DNA of 64,000 nt from Marthasterias glacialis (lineage: Eukaryota > Echinodermata > Asteroidea > Forcipulatida > Asteriidae): contig OU452223.1 of the NCBI GenBank assembly GCA_911728455.2, positions 310,001-374,000 of the forward strand, in the 5' to 3' direction. The position numbers and the translations under genes were made by a program. Within the stretch, counting starts at the first letter, position 1. Each line of letters opens with the position of its first letter. Below are positions 54,036 through 63,615 of the stretch, in pieces. The notes under the pieces are model-generated. The model ran no database searches and was not told the DNA's origin. It saw nothing but the letters and a program-made list of their open reading frames with translations.

Positions 54036-54068
54036 ACCAGCTATTGCTTGAAATTACTTAATTATTAA

Positions 54069-54354
54069 CCCTTTAGAGATCAAAGCGGCCGCAAGCGTCT
54101 TGGGCAAACAAACGCCACAACATTTGACCAACTTTTGCTCAAACAAGAGGGTCAAAGAAAACTTGTGGGACCAAATTGATGTTTTCCAATGTTTCCCATG
54201 TTAACAAAGAATGCATTCTAAAACCAAACCATGTATTTCTGTTTCTTATTGATTTTCTTGAATCTTTTCCTGCAAATAACAGGCCATAAAACAACAAAAT
54301 TAGCAATGTCCGGGTGCATGGTGATGACTATACAGAAATGAGATCTCAATAGGG
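54069..54354. mobile_element. piggyBac-like MITE (TTAA target), second copy
   Basis: A 286-bp element flanked by TTAA at 54065-54068 and 54355-54358, with ends CCCTTTAGAGATCA and GAGATCTCAATAGGG. It shares AGCGGCCGCAAGCG and CCAATGTTTCCCATG, in the same order, with the copy at 11835-12132, but the terminal repeats are more eroded. It inserted into the 3' non-coding part of the 8.4-kb transposon. Confidence 0.75.
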
Positions 54355-54358
54355 TTAA

Positions 54359-54747
54359 AATTTGTTTATTTTTCACATTCATTGTTGTTTATGTAATATT
54401 ATTGTAAAGCTGCAATTTTATTTATAATTTTTGCATAGCTTTACTAATGACTTTAAAATGAAATTATACTTTGATACATGTACTGGGATGGGTATGAATA
54501 AGTTTATAGAGTACCCGGTGAGTACCATTATGATTTATACAACTACTTTCTTGTAAAGAACTAATTAGTTGATTAGTTGATTGAGATTAAAATGACATGT
54601 CGATATATCATCGAGTAGATTTTTGTATTATTTTGGTGAATGCTATTCCACCTTTAGTACAGGACCATTCCTCCTGTAATGGGGGCATGATCACTTAATG
54701 AATCTTGTTCAATACCTCCATCAGCCAGGCTTGTAGAGGTAGATCAC
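54359..54747. other. Non-coding 3' part of the transposon
   Basis: AT-rich sequence without a reading frame. It includes the third copy of the GAGTACCCGGTGAGTACCAT direct-repeat motif at about 54494-54567. Confidence 0.5.
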
Positions 54748-54934
54748 CTGGGCCCAATTTCATGAAGCCTGTAAGCACAAAACTTGCTAAGCACAGAACA
54801 GTATTGCTTAGTAGAAACAGGTCACCAGCCTAAATTGCATTAAGTTTGCATAGAGCCTCACTCAATCTTCGCTAAGCAAAACAAAAAAATGTCAAGTAGT
54901 ATTTTTTGCCTGAACTTTTTGAAATTGGGCCCAG
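54748..54934. mobile_element. MITE with CTGGGCCCAATTTC termini
   Basis: A 187-bp element. CTGGGCCCAATTTCATGAAG at the left pairs over its first 14 bases with the right end. Internally it repeats TTGCTAAGCA and TTGCTTAG. It shares its outer terminus with 49588-49839. No target duplication is visible. Confidence 0.7.
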
Positions 54935-56311
54935 AACTTTACTCCTTACATTTCTTTGAGCCACCCCTATGGAAACAAAATCTCTTCTTTTAAGTTTGTT
55001 TCTGTTAGACTGCAATACTGTAAGACATTTTTATGGTGTATTAATGCCAGCTTGATGTTTTATCCATTTGTGAGTTTGCCAACTAAGTTCCCTTGTTGGG
55101 AAAACCATGTTAACAAAAACAATTATAAATAATTGGATAAAAATGAATGATTTGTATTGAATAGTTATTATAACAACAAACGGAAATAAAGAAATGAATA
55201 ATTAATTTGTACATGTAAGTTATTTTATTATGTACTTCAGTGAGTCTTTTTTTATTGTATCTTGTTTGTAAGCAGTGAAGGCAATGTACAAGTTGAAGGG
55301 TCATCTACAAGAAGTATGGGCATGATTGTAGTTTTAACCCAAGGGGAAACAAACTCAATAAGATTTTTTTAAGGGGTGGGGCGGGGCTTGTGATTTCTTG
55401 CTCTATGATTGTACTGATAACATCATTGCATAAAAAGGCAGACCACATTGAAATAACTTCCAAGAATCTCTTTCGTTGAATGTTTTCATAAGACGGGGTG
55501 TTTCTGTTTCCTATAGATGGGCATGTAACTGTTAGTACACATACACACATACAGTAGACATACATGTAGATGTTCTGGTTCACTACATGTTAAAAACATG
55601 ACACCCCCCCCCCCCCCCCCCATTTTAAAACTAAAAAGGCCAACCCATTTAGGCCGAGGCCGTTTAGGCTTGAACAACAAACGGTTTCTTCTTCAGGAAT
55701 GTTTTAATTGAATTATTCATCCATTCAAGCACGCTGACATAATAATAGTTACCAAGTTAATAAAAGGTATTACCAAGTGAAATGTGGCTTGCATGCCTCA
55801 CGAAAACCGCGTCTAACCCATGGTGGTGTAGACCTACTCCGACGTAAACTTCCATGAATTTACACGAACATAGTATTGTAACCAAGGGCTGGTTACAATG
55901 ATCGTACACACATTGAACGTGTGTGTTGTGTACAGTATGGAACACGCAATCACCGCGTGACTTGCTCCATCAACGTGTGAGCGGGGGGGCCGAATCGCCG
56001 TTGTTTGGTTCCACGGGCTGAAGTTAGTTCCTCCCGGCTTTTATTACAGGATGAATTATTCATGAGCTATGTCGAGAATCGTCTCTCGTGTGTGTGGGCT
56101 GTTCGCGTCGCGCGCTCATCTAGCTATAAAGGAAAAACGATTATCTGAATAAACTCGTCGTTAAAAAATGGAAGTGGTCTTGTCTTGTTGACTTTCTTCA
56201 TTGCCAGATAACTTCGGTTTGGAATAAGCTACGGAAATAATAATGGTGTTGCTGGAAAGCTAGTGAGTTACTTGTTAACATGGTATGCATAACTCAAAAT
56301 CAAAATTGTTG
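54935..56311. other. Right non-coding part of the transposon
   Basis: No supported gene. It contains a poly(C) run of about 17 bases near 55604-55620, CA-rich sequence at 55535-55565, and from 55950 to the terminal repeat a GC-richer stretch with TCGCGTCGCGCGCTC. The small frames here have no recognisable product. Confidence 0.5.
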
Positions 56312-56342
56312 AGACATTCCTCATTTCGATAGAGCAGGTCAC
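56312..56342 (-). repeat. Right terminal inverted repeat of the 8.4-kb transposon
   Basis: 31 bp, exact reverse complement of 47970-48000. The minisatellite resumes immediately after it with ATATTATAAGTGCC. Confidence 0.95.
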
Positions 56343-56730
56343 ATATTATAAGTGCCACTAAGAAGACTAACTATGATAGGTTGGGGCTGAGCAGGATCAT
56401 GAACTGCATGAAAGAGCCATACACTTTATAAGTGCCGCTAATAAGACTAACTATGGTAGGTTGGGGCTGAGCAGCATCATGAACTGCATGAATGAGCCAT
56501 ACATTTTATAAGTGCCACTACTAAGACTAACTGTGATAGGTTGGGGCTGAGCAGGATCATTAGCTGCATGAAAGAGCCATACATTTTATAAGTGCCGCTA
56601 ATTAGGCTAACTCTGGTAGGTTGGGGGCTAGTCAGGATCATGAACTGAATGAAAGAACCATACATTTTATAAGTGCCACTAAGAAAACTAACTGTGATAG
56701 GTTGGGGCTGAGCAGGATCATGAACTGAAT
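56343..56730. repeat. 80-81 bp minisatellite, segment C1 (~5 units)
   Basis: Same unit as segments A and B, resuming in mid-unit after the transposon. It stops in mid-unit at GAACTGAAT, where the LINE begins. Confidence 0.92.
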
Positions 56731-57935
56731 TATTTCAATTCAAAGAACATTTATTTATTAATAAGAAAGTATAATAGGAGGAGGTAAATCCCAAACAAGC
56801 AAAACAATGCTTGTCTGCAGATATGCCTTTGACAGAAAAACAAATGCACATGTAAGTAAACAATTACAAAACATCGAATCATAATTATCATTTTCACAAT
56901 ATACAGAAAAAACAAGCATGAATAACATGGTTTGTATTACATTGTTCGTACACAGAAAGCTATACAGGGGGATTATTGAGCAAGTGGGCTTTTAGTTTGT
57001 GTTTGTAGATAGCAGGTGTAGGGGCAGTTTTTATACTATTAGGCAGTTTATTTCAATTTGAGGGTCCAGAGAAACAGATGTTATGATGGAAGGCTGTCGT
57101 TCTGTGTTTGGGAAGATGAAAATTAGAAGATGATCTGGTATTACGACGATGAATATTACAGTTATGTTCAAAGTAGTTGTTGAATGAGTGAGGAAGTAGT
57201 CCTTTCATGTGTTTATACATGAAGATACACTGTTGGTATTTATTTATACATTTTAAGTTGAGTAATTTAAGTTTACAAAATAAAGGACTTGCATGGGCCC
57301 TAAATGGGGAATGTGAAAAAATACGAACAACTTTCTTTTGGAGAACATTCAGCTTATTAAGATTGGTGCTAAATGTATTTCCCCATACAACATTGCAATA
57401 TTGGAGATATGGTAGTATGAGAGTGCAATAAAGTGTACGCAAAACATTGTTAGGAAGGAGAAATTTCAATCGACTGATGGCACCAATACTTTTTACTACC
57501 TTGTTTTCTATTTCACTTATATGATATTTCCATGATAATTTTTCATCTAAATAAACACCCACAATTTTGGTTTTAATTACCTGCTAAATAGGTGTGTTAT
57601 TGAGATTGATGAGTAGTTTTGGCTGAATGAATTGTGTCCTTTGGTAAAGATAATATAATTACATTTTTTAGTATTTAGGGAGAGCCTATTTGCTTTAAAC
57701 CACTCACAGACATTAGTTAGTTCCCTATTGACATTATCAATCAACACGGGAAGGTCCGTATTGCAACAAAATATATTTGTGTCATCAGCGTACTTGATAA
57801 AAAAAAGCAAATCAGATGTTTGACAAATGTTATTTATATAAATGATAAAGAGCACAGGTCTTAAGAGAGATCCTCGAGGAACCCCACATGTTATTCCTAG
57901 AGGTGATAACAAAGAAAATTGTTATTTAGTACACT
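56731..57935 (-). mobile_element. 5'-truncated CR1/jockey-group LINE
   Basis: A 1.2-kb insertion read on the minus strand. It starts inside the reverse transcriptase just before the GVPRGS motif, continues through the thumb, and ends in a 3' region of about 320 bp whose last bases are GAATTGAAATA rather than a long poly(A). That kind of tail fits CR1/L2-like elements. Repeat units flank both ends, and the left edge joins GAACTGAAT exactly. Confidence 0.82.
57053..57935 (-). pseudogene. Broken LINE reverse transcriptase (palm to C-terminus)
   Basis: Motif B (CGVPRGSLLRPVLFIIYIN) and the catalytic motif C (KYADDTNIF) lie in 57577-57912. The thumb and C-terminal part (VGVYLDEKLSWKYHI, ILPYLQYCNVVWG) lie in 57053-57562 in another frame. 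At least one frameshift (about 57620-57640) and a TAG codon near 57583 separate them, and a TAA lies upstream near 57922. The 5' two-thirds of the enzyme and the endonuclease are absent. It cannot encode a working enzyme. The family is CR1/jockey-like on motif style; the exact clade needs a tree. Confidence 0.85.
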
Positions 57936-58185
57936 GAGAGAAAATCAGGACCATGAACTGAATGACAGAACTATACACTTTATTAGTGCCGCTAATAAGA
58001 CTAACTACGGTAAGTTGGGGTTGAGCAGAATCATAAACTGATTGAAAGAACCATCAATTTTATAAGTGCAGCTAATAAGACTAACTGTGGTACGTTGGGG
58101 ATAAGCAGGGTCATGAACTGCAAGAAAAAGCCATACATTTTATAAGTGCCAATAAAAAGACCATCTATGGTAGGTTGGGGGCTTA
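57936..58185. repeat. 80-81 bp minisatellite, segment C2 (~3 units)
   Basis: The same unit resumes after the LINE (CCATGAACTGAATGACAGAA). It is cut at GGGGGCTTA by the Harbinger-like element. Confidence 0.9.
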
Positions 58186-59524
58186 GGCCAAAAAAATAAA
58201 GTGTTCTGTTTCCGGTTACCCGACCGACCCTAATTTTACGGCGCGACCCTAAACTTTTTATTCGACTTTTTCCTTTTTCGGCGGCTTAAAATAATGAATT
58301 AATTAAAATGAAAATAAATAAATAAATAAATCAAATCACAAATAAATACATAAAATAGAGATCGACCTCGTCACTATGAAATGAACATGAAAATAAAGTG
58401 GTCGTAGTTCGTGCGTCGACACGGTGGTCGATAAAACATCAACCCAAGCCGTAAAACGAATCTAGCTCCCCGTCCGTAGCGTTTACTGTGCATGCTGCGA
58501 CCGACAGTGACACATTAGTCGTTACGATGATTCCCTCTCATTCACTCTGCGTGTGGCAAATTTTTCTTTGCCAAATAACATTATTATAATCACATTCAGT
58601 CTTTTTTGCACCCTGCACTGAATTCTATGACATCTTCAAGCAACAACGTGAACAAATAAAAGATAGAAAACATACCAGAAACATCGCAATGATTTATTAC
58701 TTATTAAAAATAGCCATCAGAAAGAAAAATAAATTGAAAAGCACACCGAAAGCTAGGTGCCCAGGGGCCGGTTACTTGCTTGATGTCTTTCAGTTTTACA
58801 ATGACGTCAGCACTTGAACGCCTGAAAGATTTGGACGTGCAGTTGATGATCATTGCTCACTGCGGAGCGAACTGCACGTCCAAACAAATCCAGCGCGCAC
58901 TGTTGTTGCACGTGCTTCGTGTGTGGAGCACACGTCACGTGTTATCTCCGCAGCATCGTTTTCAAAATAGTCGGTCTCCGCTCGTTGTTCAAACGAGACA
59001 AGTTCGTGTAGCGGCAGACAAGGCTGCTGTCTATGTGGAATCGTCCACGTTCTGCCGAAGGTTTTTAAAGAATTTTTAGAGCGATTTTCTGTGTCTATTT
59101 TGTGTTTATTGTGAACAAAATTCAAATGACAAGGATCTATTTTTGAGTTATATAAACAATATGGAATGCATTTCGTTCGGGCATTGTCGCTGAATATCAC
59201 TCGATGAAATCTGGCTTTTCCATTTTACTCAGCTTGTATCGCTTCGCCTCGTGCTGAAATGGAATAATCTAGATTTTGCATTGCGTTTTTCCCCAAACTT
59301 ACTTTTTTACTTAATGGCGGCCTGAACAGGAATTGCACGGTACGTTTACTTTAGTATAGGGGGTTAAATAAATAAATAAGGCATTAACCTATTGTACTGT
59401 ACTGTATTTTAAATCAATATTACCGAAAAAAAAAAAACCCTGTAAAACAATAAAAATTCCCGACCTACCGACCCTATTTTGAAATGGCATGTAATCGGAA
59501 ACAGAACATTTTTTTTTTTTGGCC
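58186..59524. mobile_element. Harbinger-like non-autonomous transposon with TTA duplication
   Basis: 1339 bp. It starts GGCCAAAAAAATAAAGTGTT and ends with the complement; about 34 terminal bases pair apart from the length of the A run, including TGTTCTGTTTCCG. The repeat unit reads GGGGCTTAGCAGG when the insert is removed, so TTA is duplicated (58183-58185 and 59525-59527). A 3-bp TTA duplication with GGC ends fits PIF/Harbinger. ACCGACCCTA motifs recur near both ends. Near 58830-58884 lies a perfect 15-bp inverted repeat. A 99-codon frame at 58780-59079 has no recognisable product and no transposase is visible. Confidence 0.78.
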
Positions 59525-60537
59525 TTAGCAGGATCATGAACTACACGAAAGAACCAAATATTTTATAATTGCTGCTAAAAAGACTAACTGTGGTAGGTTG
59601 GGGGCTAGTCGGGATTATGAACAGAATAAAAGAACCATACCTTTTATAAGTGCCACTAAGAAGACTAACCATGGTTGGTTGGGGCTGAGGATGATCATGA
59701 ACTGCAAGAAAACAACTATACATTTTCTAAGTGTTGCTAATAAGACCAACTATTGTAGGTTGGGGGCTGAGCAGGATCCTGAAGTGAATGACAGAACCTT
59801 ACATTTTATAAGCGCCGCTAATAAGACTAATGGAGGTAGGTTGGGGCTGAGCAGGATGATGGTGTGAATAAGAGAACCGTACATTTTGTTAGTACCCCTA
59901 ATAAAATATTAACTAAAGTAGGCTGGGGCTGAGCAGGATCATGAACTGCGTCAAAGAACCATACATTTTTTAAGAGCTGCTAATAAGACAAACCATGGTA
60001 CGATGGGGCTGAGCAGGATTATGAACTGAATGATAGAACCGTACATTTTCTAAATGCCACTAATAAAAAAGACTATGGTACGTCGGGGCTGAGCAGGATC
60101 ATGAACTGCATGAAAAAACCATACATTTTAGAGGTGCCGCTAATAAGACAAACTGTGGTAGGTTGGGGCTGAGCAGGATCATGAACTACATAAAAGAAAA
60201 ATACATTTTAAAAGTGCTGCTAATAAGACCAACTGTTGTAGGTTGGGGGCTGAGCTGTATCATGAAGGGAATGACAGAACCGTACATTTGATAAGTGCCG
60301 CTAATAAAACTAACTTTGGTAGGTTTGGGGCTAGACAGGATCAACAACTGAATGAAAGAACCAAACATTAATAAGTGCGGCTAAGAAGACTTACTATGGT
60401 AGGTTGGGGCTGAGTAGGATCATGAACTCTATGAAAGGACCATACATTTTATGAGTGCTGCTAATCAGACCAACTTTTGTAGGTTGGGGCTGAGCAGGAT
60501 CATGAAGTGAATGACAGAACAATACATTTTATAAGCT
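59525..60537. repeat. 80-81 bp minisatellite, segment D (~12 units)
   Basis: Right end of the same array, resuming at TTAGCAGGATCATGAAC. The units are more diverged than in segment B. It stops at ACATTTTATAAGCTGATTTT, followed by unrelated sequence. Confidence 0.9.
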
Positions 60538-61712
60538 GATTTTACCCTGCCCCCCACCCACCCTCTTTGGGTCACGCCCCCATTCTGGCCCCTCCAGTGG
60601 CTTGTTGTAACTGACTATTACGGCTGATCTAATTTTATATGAAATTGATATTCTCAACAATAAATATTGATCACAAAGTTTTAAAATTTCATTTTAACAT
60701 CATTAAACTTCAGGTTAGCCTTGCATTGAAATTACTTTTGAATGATTTGCACAGTTGTTTTGTTTTTCTTTCCCAAAGTGAAACTTAGAGGTTTGAAACA
60801 TAACACAAAACAACTAAAATTAGATAACATTGTTTATGTATGAGGTAAATGTTTATGACATGGAAAATTGTCAAGAGAGGTTTGGTCAACTATCTGTTGT
60901 CTCAACATAATCAAAATATATAAGAAGTGAGCAATAATAATCACAACATACCTTTGACAATATATATAGTAATGCCTCTATTATCTTCTTTACTTAAAAC
61001 TGTCCATAGAATCCTTTTAAATCATGTTATTCCGTCAGTAAAAACACTTCCAAGTTCACCGTGAAAACAAGCATGCTCTTCAATACTGTGTACATTGTGC
61101 ATGAAATACACTGTACATAAAAAGACAACTAGACCTACTCATTTTGGGGGTTTGCAATCTTGGGATCGCACTCTATTTACGGATGTTTGGTACGTTTCAA
61201 TTGCATTGGTAAAACTCCAGTTGCAACTTGTCAAACTTTGAGGGTGGTTTCAGGCAGTCGTAGAAGTAACAGGCAGGGCGATTTTGGGCGGTTTGAGGGC
61301 TAAAGGATGATTCAAGATACTTACATGTTTTGTTTTTGTGATTGACTGACAAAGAGAGCCTGGAGGTTGACTGAGATGAGATCCAAACCACACCTTCATT
61401 GGTTCCCAACAGATAAATGAAGTTTGTACTAGACTGTAGATCAATGGATCCATCTGATGATCAAATCCCTCTAAAAGTTCATCTACAAGAAAGCTCATTC
61501 AAGTTGTCTCTTGCTCATAACAAACTGTGTACTCATCAGGCAGAACCAACATCCTTCTGTACAAAAATGTAAACAGTTTGAGAACAAATTATTATTATTT
61601 GCACGTTTTAGTCAAAGTAAATCTTAGTATCATGAAGATTGTGCTATTAAAATCCTCATCCTTACTGAGGATTTCTTCATCTAATGAGCTGTAATTCTGC
61701 TACACCTTTATC
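60538..61712. other. Low-copy sequence, no supported gene
   Basis: It starts with a C-rich stretch (60540-60600) and is otherwise ordinary, AT-leaning DNA. Two overlapping minus-strand frames (61197-61409 and 61250-61498) have no recognisable product. A possible tiny terminal exon on the minus strand (61499-61556) is described under findings. Confidence 0.4.
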
Positions 61713-61854
61713 TTAACTCTTTAACTCCAGATTTTTTGCACGTATGGACGGAATTTTTTTTTCAAATGATACTCTACAAAATCGAGGCCATAAATGGCTT
61801 TGTCAACCAATTGAGTTGTGCACCTGCAGCCATAAATGGACTTAAGGGAGTAAA
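61713..61854. mobile_element. Possible short MITE, TTAACTCTTTAACTCC ends
   Basis: About 140 bp. TTAACTCTTTAACTCCAG at the left resembles the complement of the right end GGACTTAAGGGAGTAAA with one gap and a few mismatches. CATAAATGG occurs twice inside. The evidence is weak and it could be chance. Confidence 0.3.
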
Positions 61855-61861
61855 AAAATTA

Positions 61862-62000
61862 GGGGGGAAAACATTACATGCTGCACTGAATAATAATTAA
61901 ATATGCTTTTGGGACTAGCTTTGAGCTCAGTGTCATGAGACAGGGAGGGGGCATTATGGGTGAGCAGAGAGGATGTTCTAACCACTAGACCACCAAACAT
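61862..62000 (-). mobile_element. tRNA-derived SINE-like segment
   Basis: On the minus strand, GTGGTCTAGTGGTTAGAAC (61975-61993) is a good match to a tRNA A box region. GAGCTCAAAGC (about 61917-61927) is one mismatch away from a B box core. Spacing is somewhat long. The sequence is not a functional tRNA: no acceptor stem or anticodon arm can be built. A tRNA-headed SINE, probably old, is the best reading. Confidence 0.5.
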
Positions 62001-62799
62001 ACCCAGCAACATTAGGCCAGTATGAATCCTGTAACAGACTGATTGCGAGACCTGTGTCACGTGACCTATTGTGGGTATTAAATGTAAACAAACACACATC
62101 CTCGGTAGGAAAGTGCGATACGGTACATGATAATTGCTGCATATGTTTATTCGATCGAGGCTTTTTTTTCTCGAAATCTGCAAAAAATATTCCAGGGTTT
62201 ATACCAGAGACCTTTGAGTGGCTGAATAAAGCCAGTAATGACAGTTTCAGCAAGTCTTGGAAAATTTACAAGTAAAAAATAAATGTGCAGGATGTGTACT
62301 AGTGCACGATGGAAAGTTTAAGGCCAGACGACACTTTTCAACACAAGAACTTCAAAGTTTTGAAGCTGAATCATTCACAGAAATTGTAGTCCAAAATTGT
62401 GTAATTCCTTTGCCTATTTGAAATTTCGCAAGGCTAGGTTTAAATGCTCACTTTTCCCACCGTTCTTTACCCTTTTTGTACAGTGATTTAGGCCTACATT
62501 ACAAACAAAATAACAGGCGATGACTACATAGTCGTCCGACGCGGGTAGTGCATAACTCAAAATAAACCTCTTTTGTAGTAGAATACATTGGCAGTTTATG
62601 AAACACTAATGTGATTAATATCAATATCACAACATATAACTAACTAGGAAGGCCTGGGTGCAACTGAATAGACTACCGTCTGGCGCAGGTTGCTTTGCAG
62701 CTAACATTGAAAAATGAGGCATCCTGGATAGCAACCTCTCTCCCTGCGGACAAGTTCAGACCCACGAACATGTCATGACTGAGTGTGCTGTGACAGGAC
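62001..62799. other. Low-copy sequence, no supported gene
   Basis: No convincing frame. CACGTGACCTATTGTGGGTA (about 62057-62081 with flanks) has an inverted counterpart at about 63854-63878. Confidence 0.4.
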
Positions 62800-63615
62800 T
62801 AAGCCTGTGCCGGTTACACGGTTACACGGTTAACCGACAGTTACACGGTTATACAGTTAACCGACCGATCGTCCGGTTACACGATTACATTTTTACGGTT
62901 CGGATAACAGTCAAAAACTGCACTCAAAAGTGCCTCGAAATTATATATCCATGTGACATGTAAGCATTCAAATCGTTTCCAATAATTTACAGGCTGATAG
63001 TCTTTGTTTTCTCGCTACTTTGCATGTTACATTTAGTATAAAAAACATTGAACGCAAGAGGGCCCTTTCAACACAACGCGATTCAATGGGAGAGTGCGCC
63101 CTCTATTGTTGAAGTATACAAGTGCATTATGACAAAACGCCTTTACCAATAGACATGCTGGGGATCTGGCTGGTGCACAAACTGCTAGATGTTTACACAG
63201 CATTGTTATTGCTGGTGCCACACGAAAACCGTTGAAAGCATGGTCAGTGGAGCAAGTTCCCTGGCAATTGCAGCATGTTTACAAAAAACTACACAATATG
63301 TAGGCTTTATTTAGCTAAAATTATTACATTTACGATACCCTGGACGAATGGAAAGAGTATTCAACAGTAAAATGTAAGATCTGTTTCTTCTTGTTTTTGT
63401 TTTTTGTTTTTTTAGGGGTGATTGCTTACAGTCAAAGGGCTGTGATGAAGTTGCAATGTTTTGACTACACGTGCCATCGACATGTATACGTGTGTTTTTA
63501 ACTCTAAATTTTGTTTCTTCGACAGTCAGTTACACCATGGTTACACGGGTAACCGACCGTTTCGGAACGGTTACATGGTTACAAAAATAACCGTAAACGT
63601 ACAGTCTTAGCTTAT
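62800..63615. mobile_element. TIR-bearing element with GGTTACACGG motifs
   Basis: About 816 bp. The left end (TAAGCCTGTGCCGGTTACAC) and right end (GTAAACGTACAGTCTTAG) are imperfect inverted repeats. Clusters of GGTTACACGGTTAACCGAC-like motifs sit at both ends (62810-62900 and 63528-63600). ACAGGAC flanks both sides (62793-62799 and 63616-63622). A 7-of-8-base duplication (GACAGGAC and TACAGGAC) would suit an 8-bp hAT-type target site. No coding capacity. Confidence 0.5.

Larger units (their letters stand above)
47970..56342 (+). mobile_element. Complete 8.37-kb DNA transposon with DUF7869-like transposase
   Basis: The ends are perfect 31-bp inverted repeats (47970-48000 and 56312-56342), starting GTGACCTGCTCTATCGAAAT. 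The minisatellite unit supplies the empty site: CATACATAT at the left and ATATTATAAG at the right join to CATACATATTATAAG, a variant present at 46161 and 47803. The target duplication is therefore ATAT (47966-47969 and 56343-56346), or TA if the terminal base pair T/A belongs to the repeat. The element carries one intact five-exon gene on the plus strand (48790-53201), about 0.8 kb of 5' sequence and about 3.1 kb of 3' non-coding sequence with nested MITEs. Identical termini and an undamaged gene suggest recent activity. A 4-bp duplication and a DDD triad are also reported for the Sola superfamily, which is the main alternative to a new class. Confidence 0.88.

Noticed and set aside
58780-59200. 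Frames of 99 and 116 codons inside the Harbinger-like element
   Set aside because: They overlap on opposite strands around the internal hairpin, with no transposase or Myb-like motif.
61197-61498. WD40-like exon (LGTNEGVVW) on the minus strand
   Set aside because: The frame is suggestive and a GTAAGT donor follows, but an overlapping alternative frame is equally open and only one repeat-like phrase is present, so it is not enough for a call.
61975-61993. Functional tRNA gene
   Set aside because: Only A box and weak B box similarity is present; no cloverleaf can be formed.
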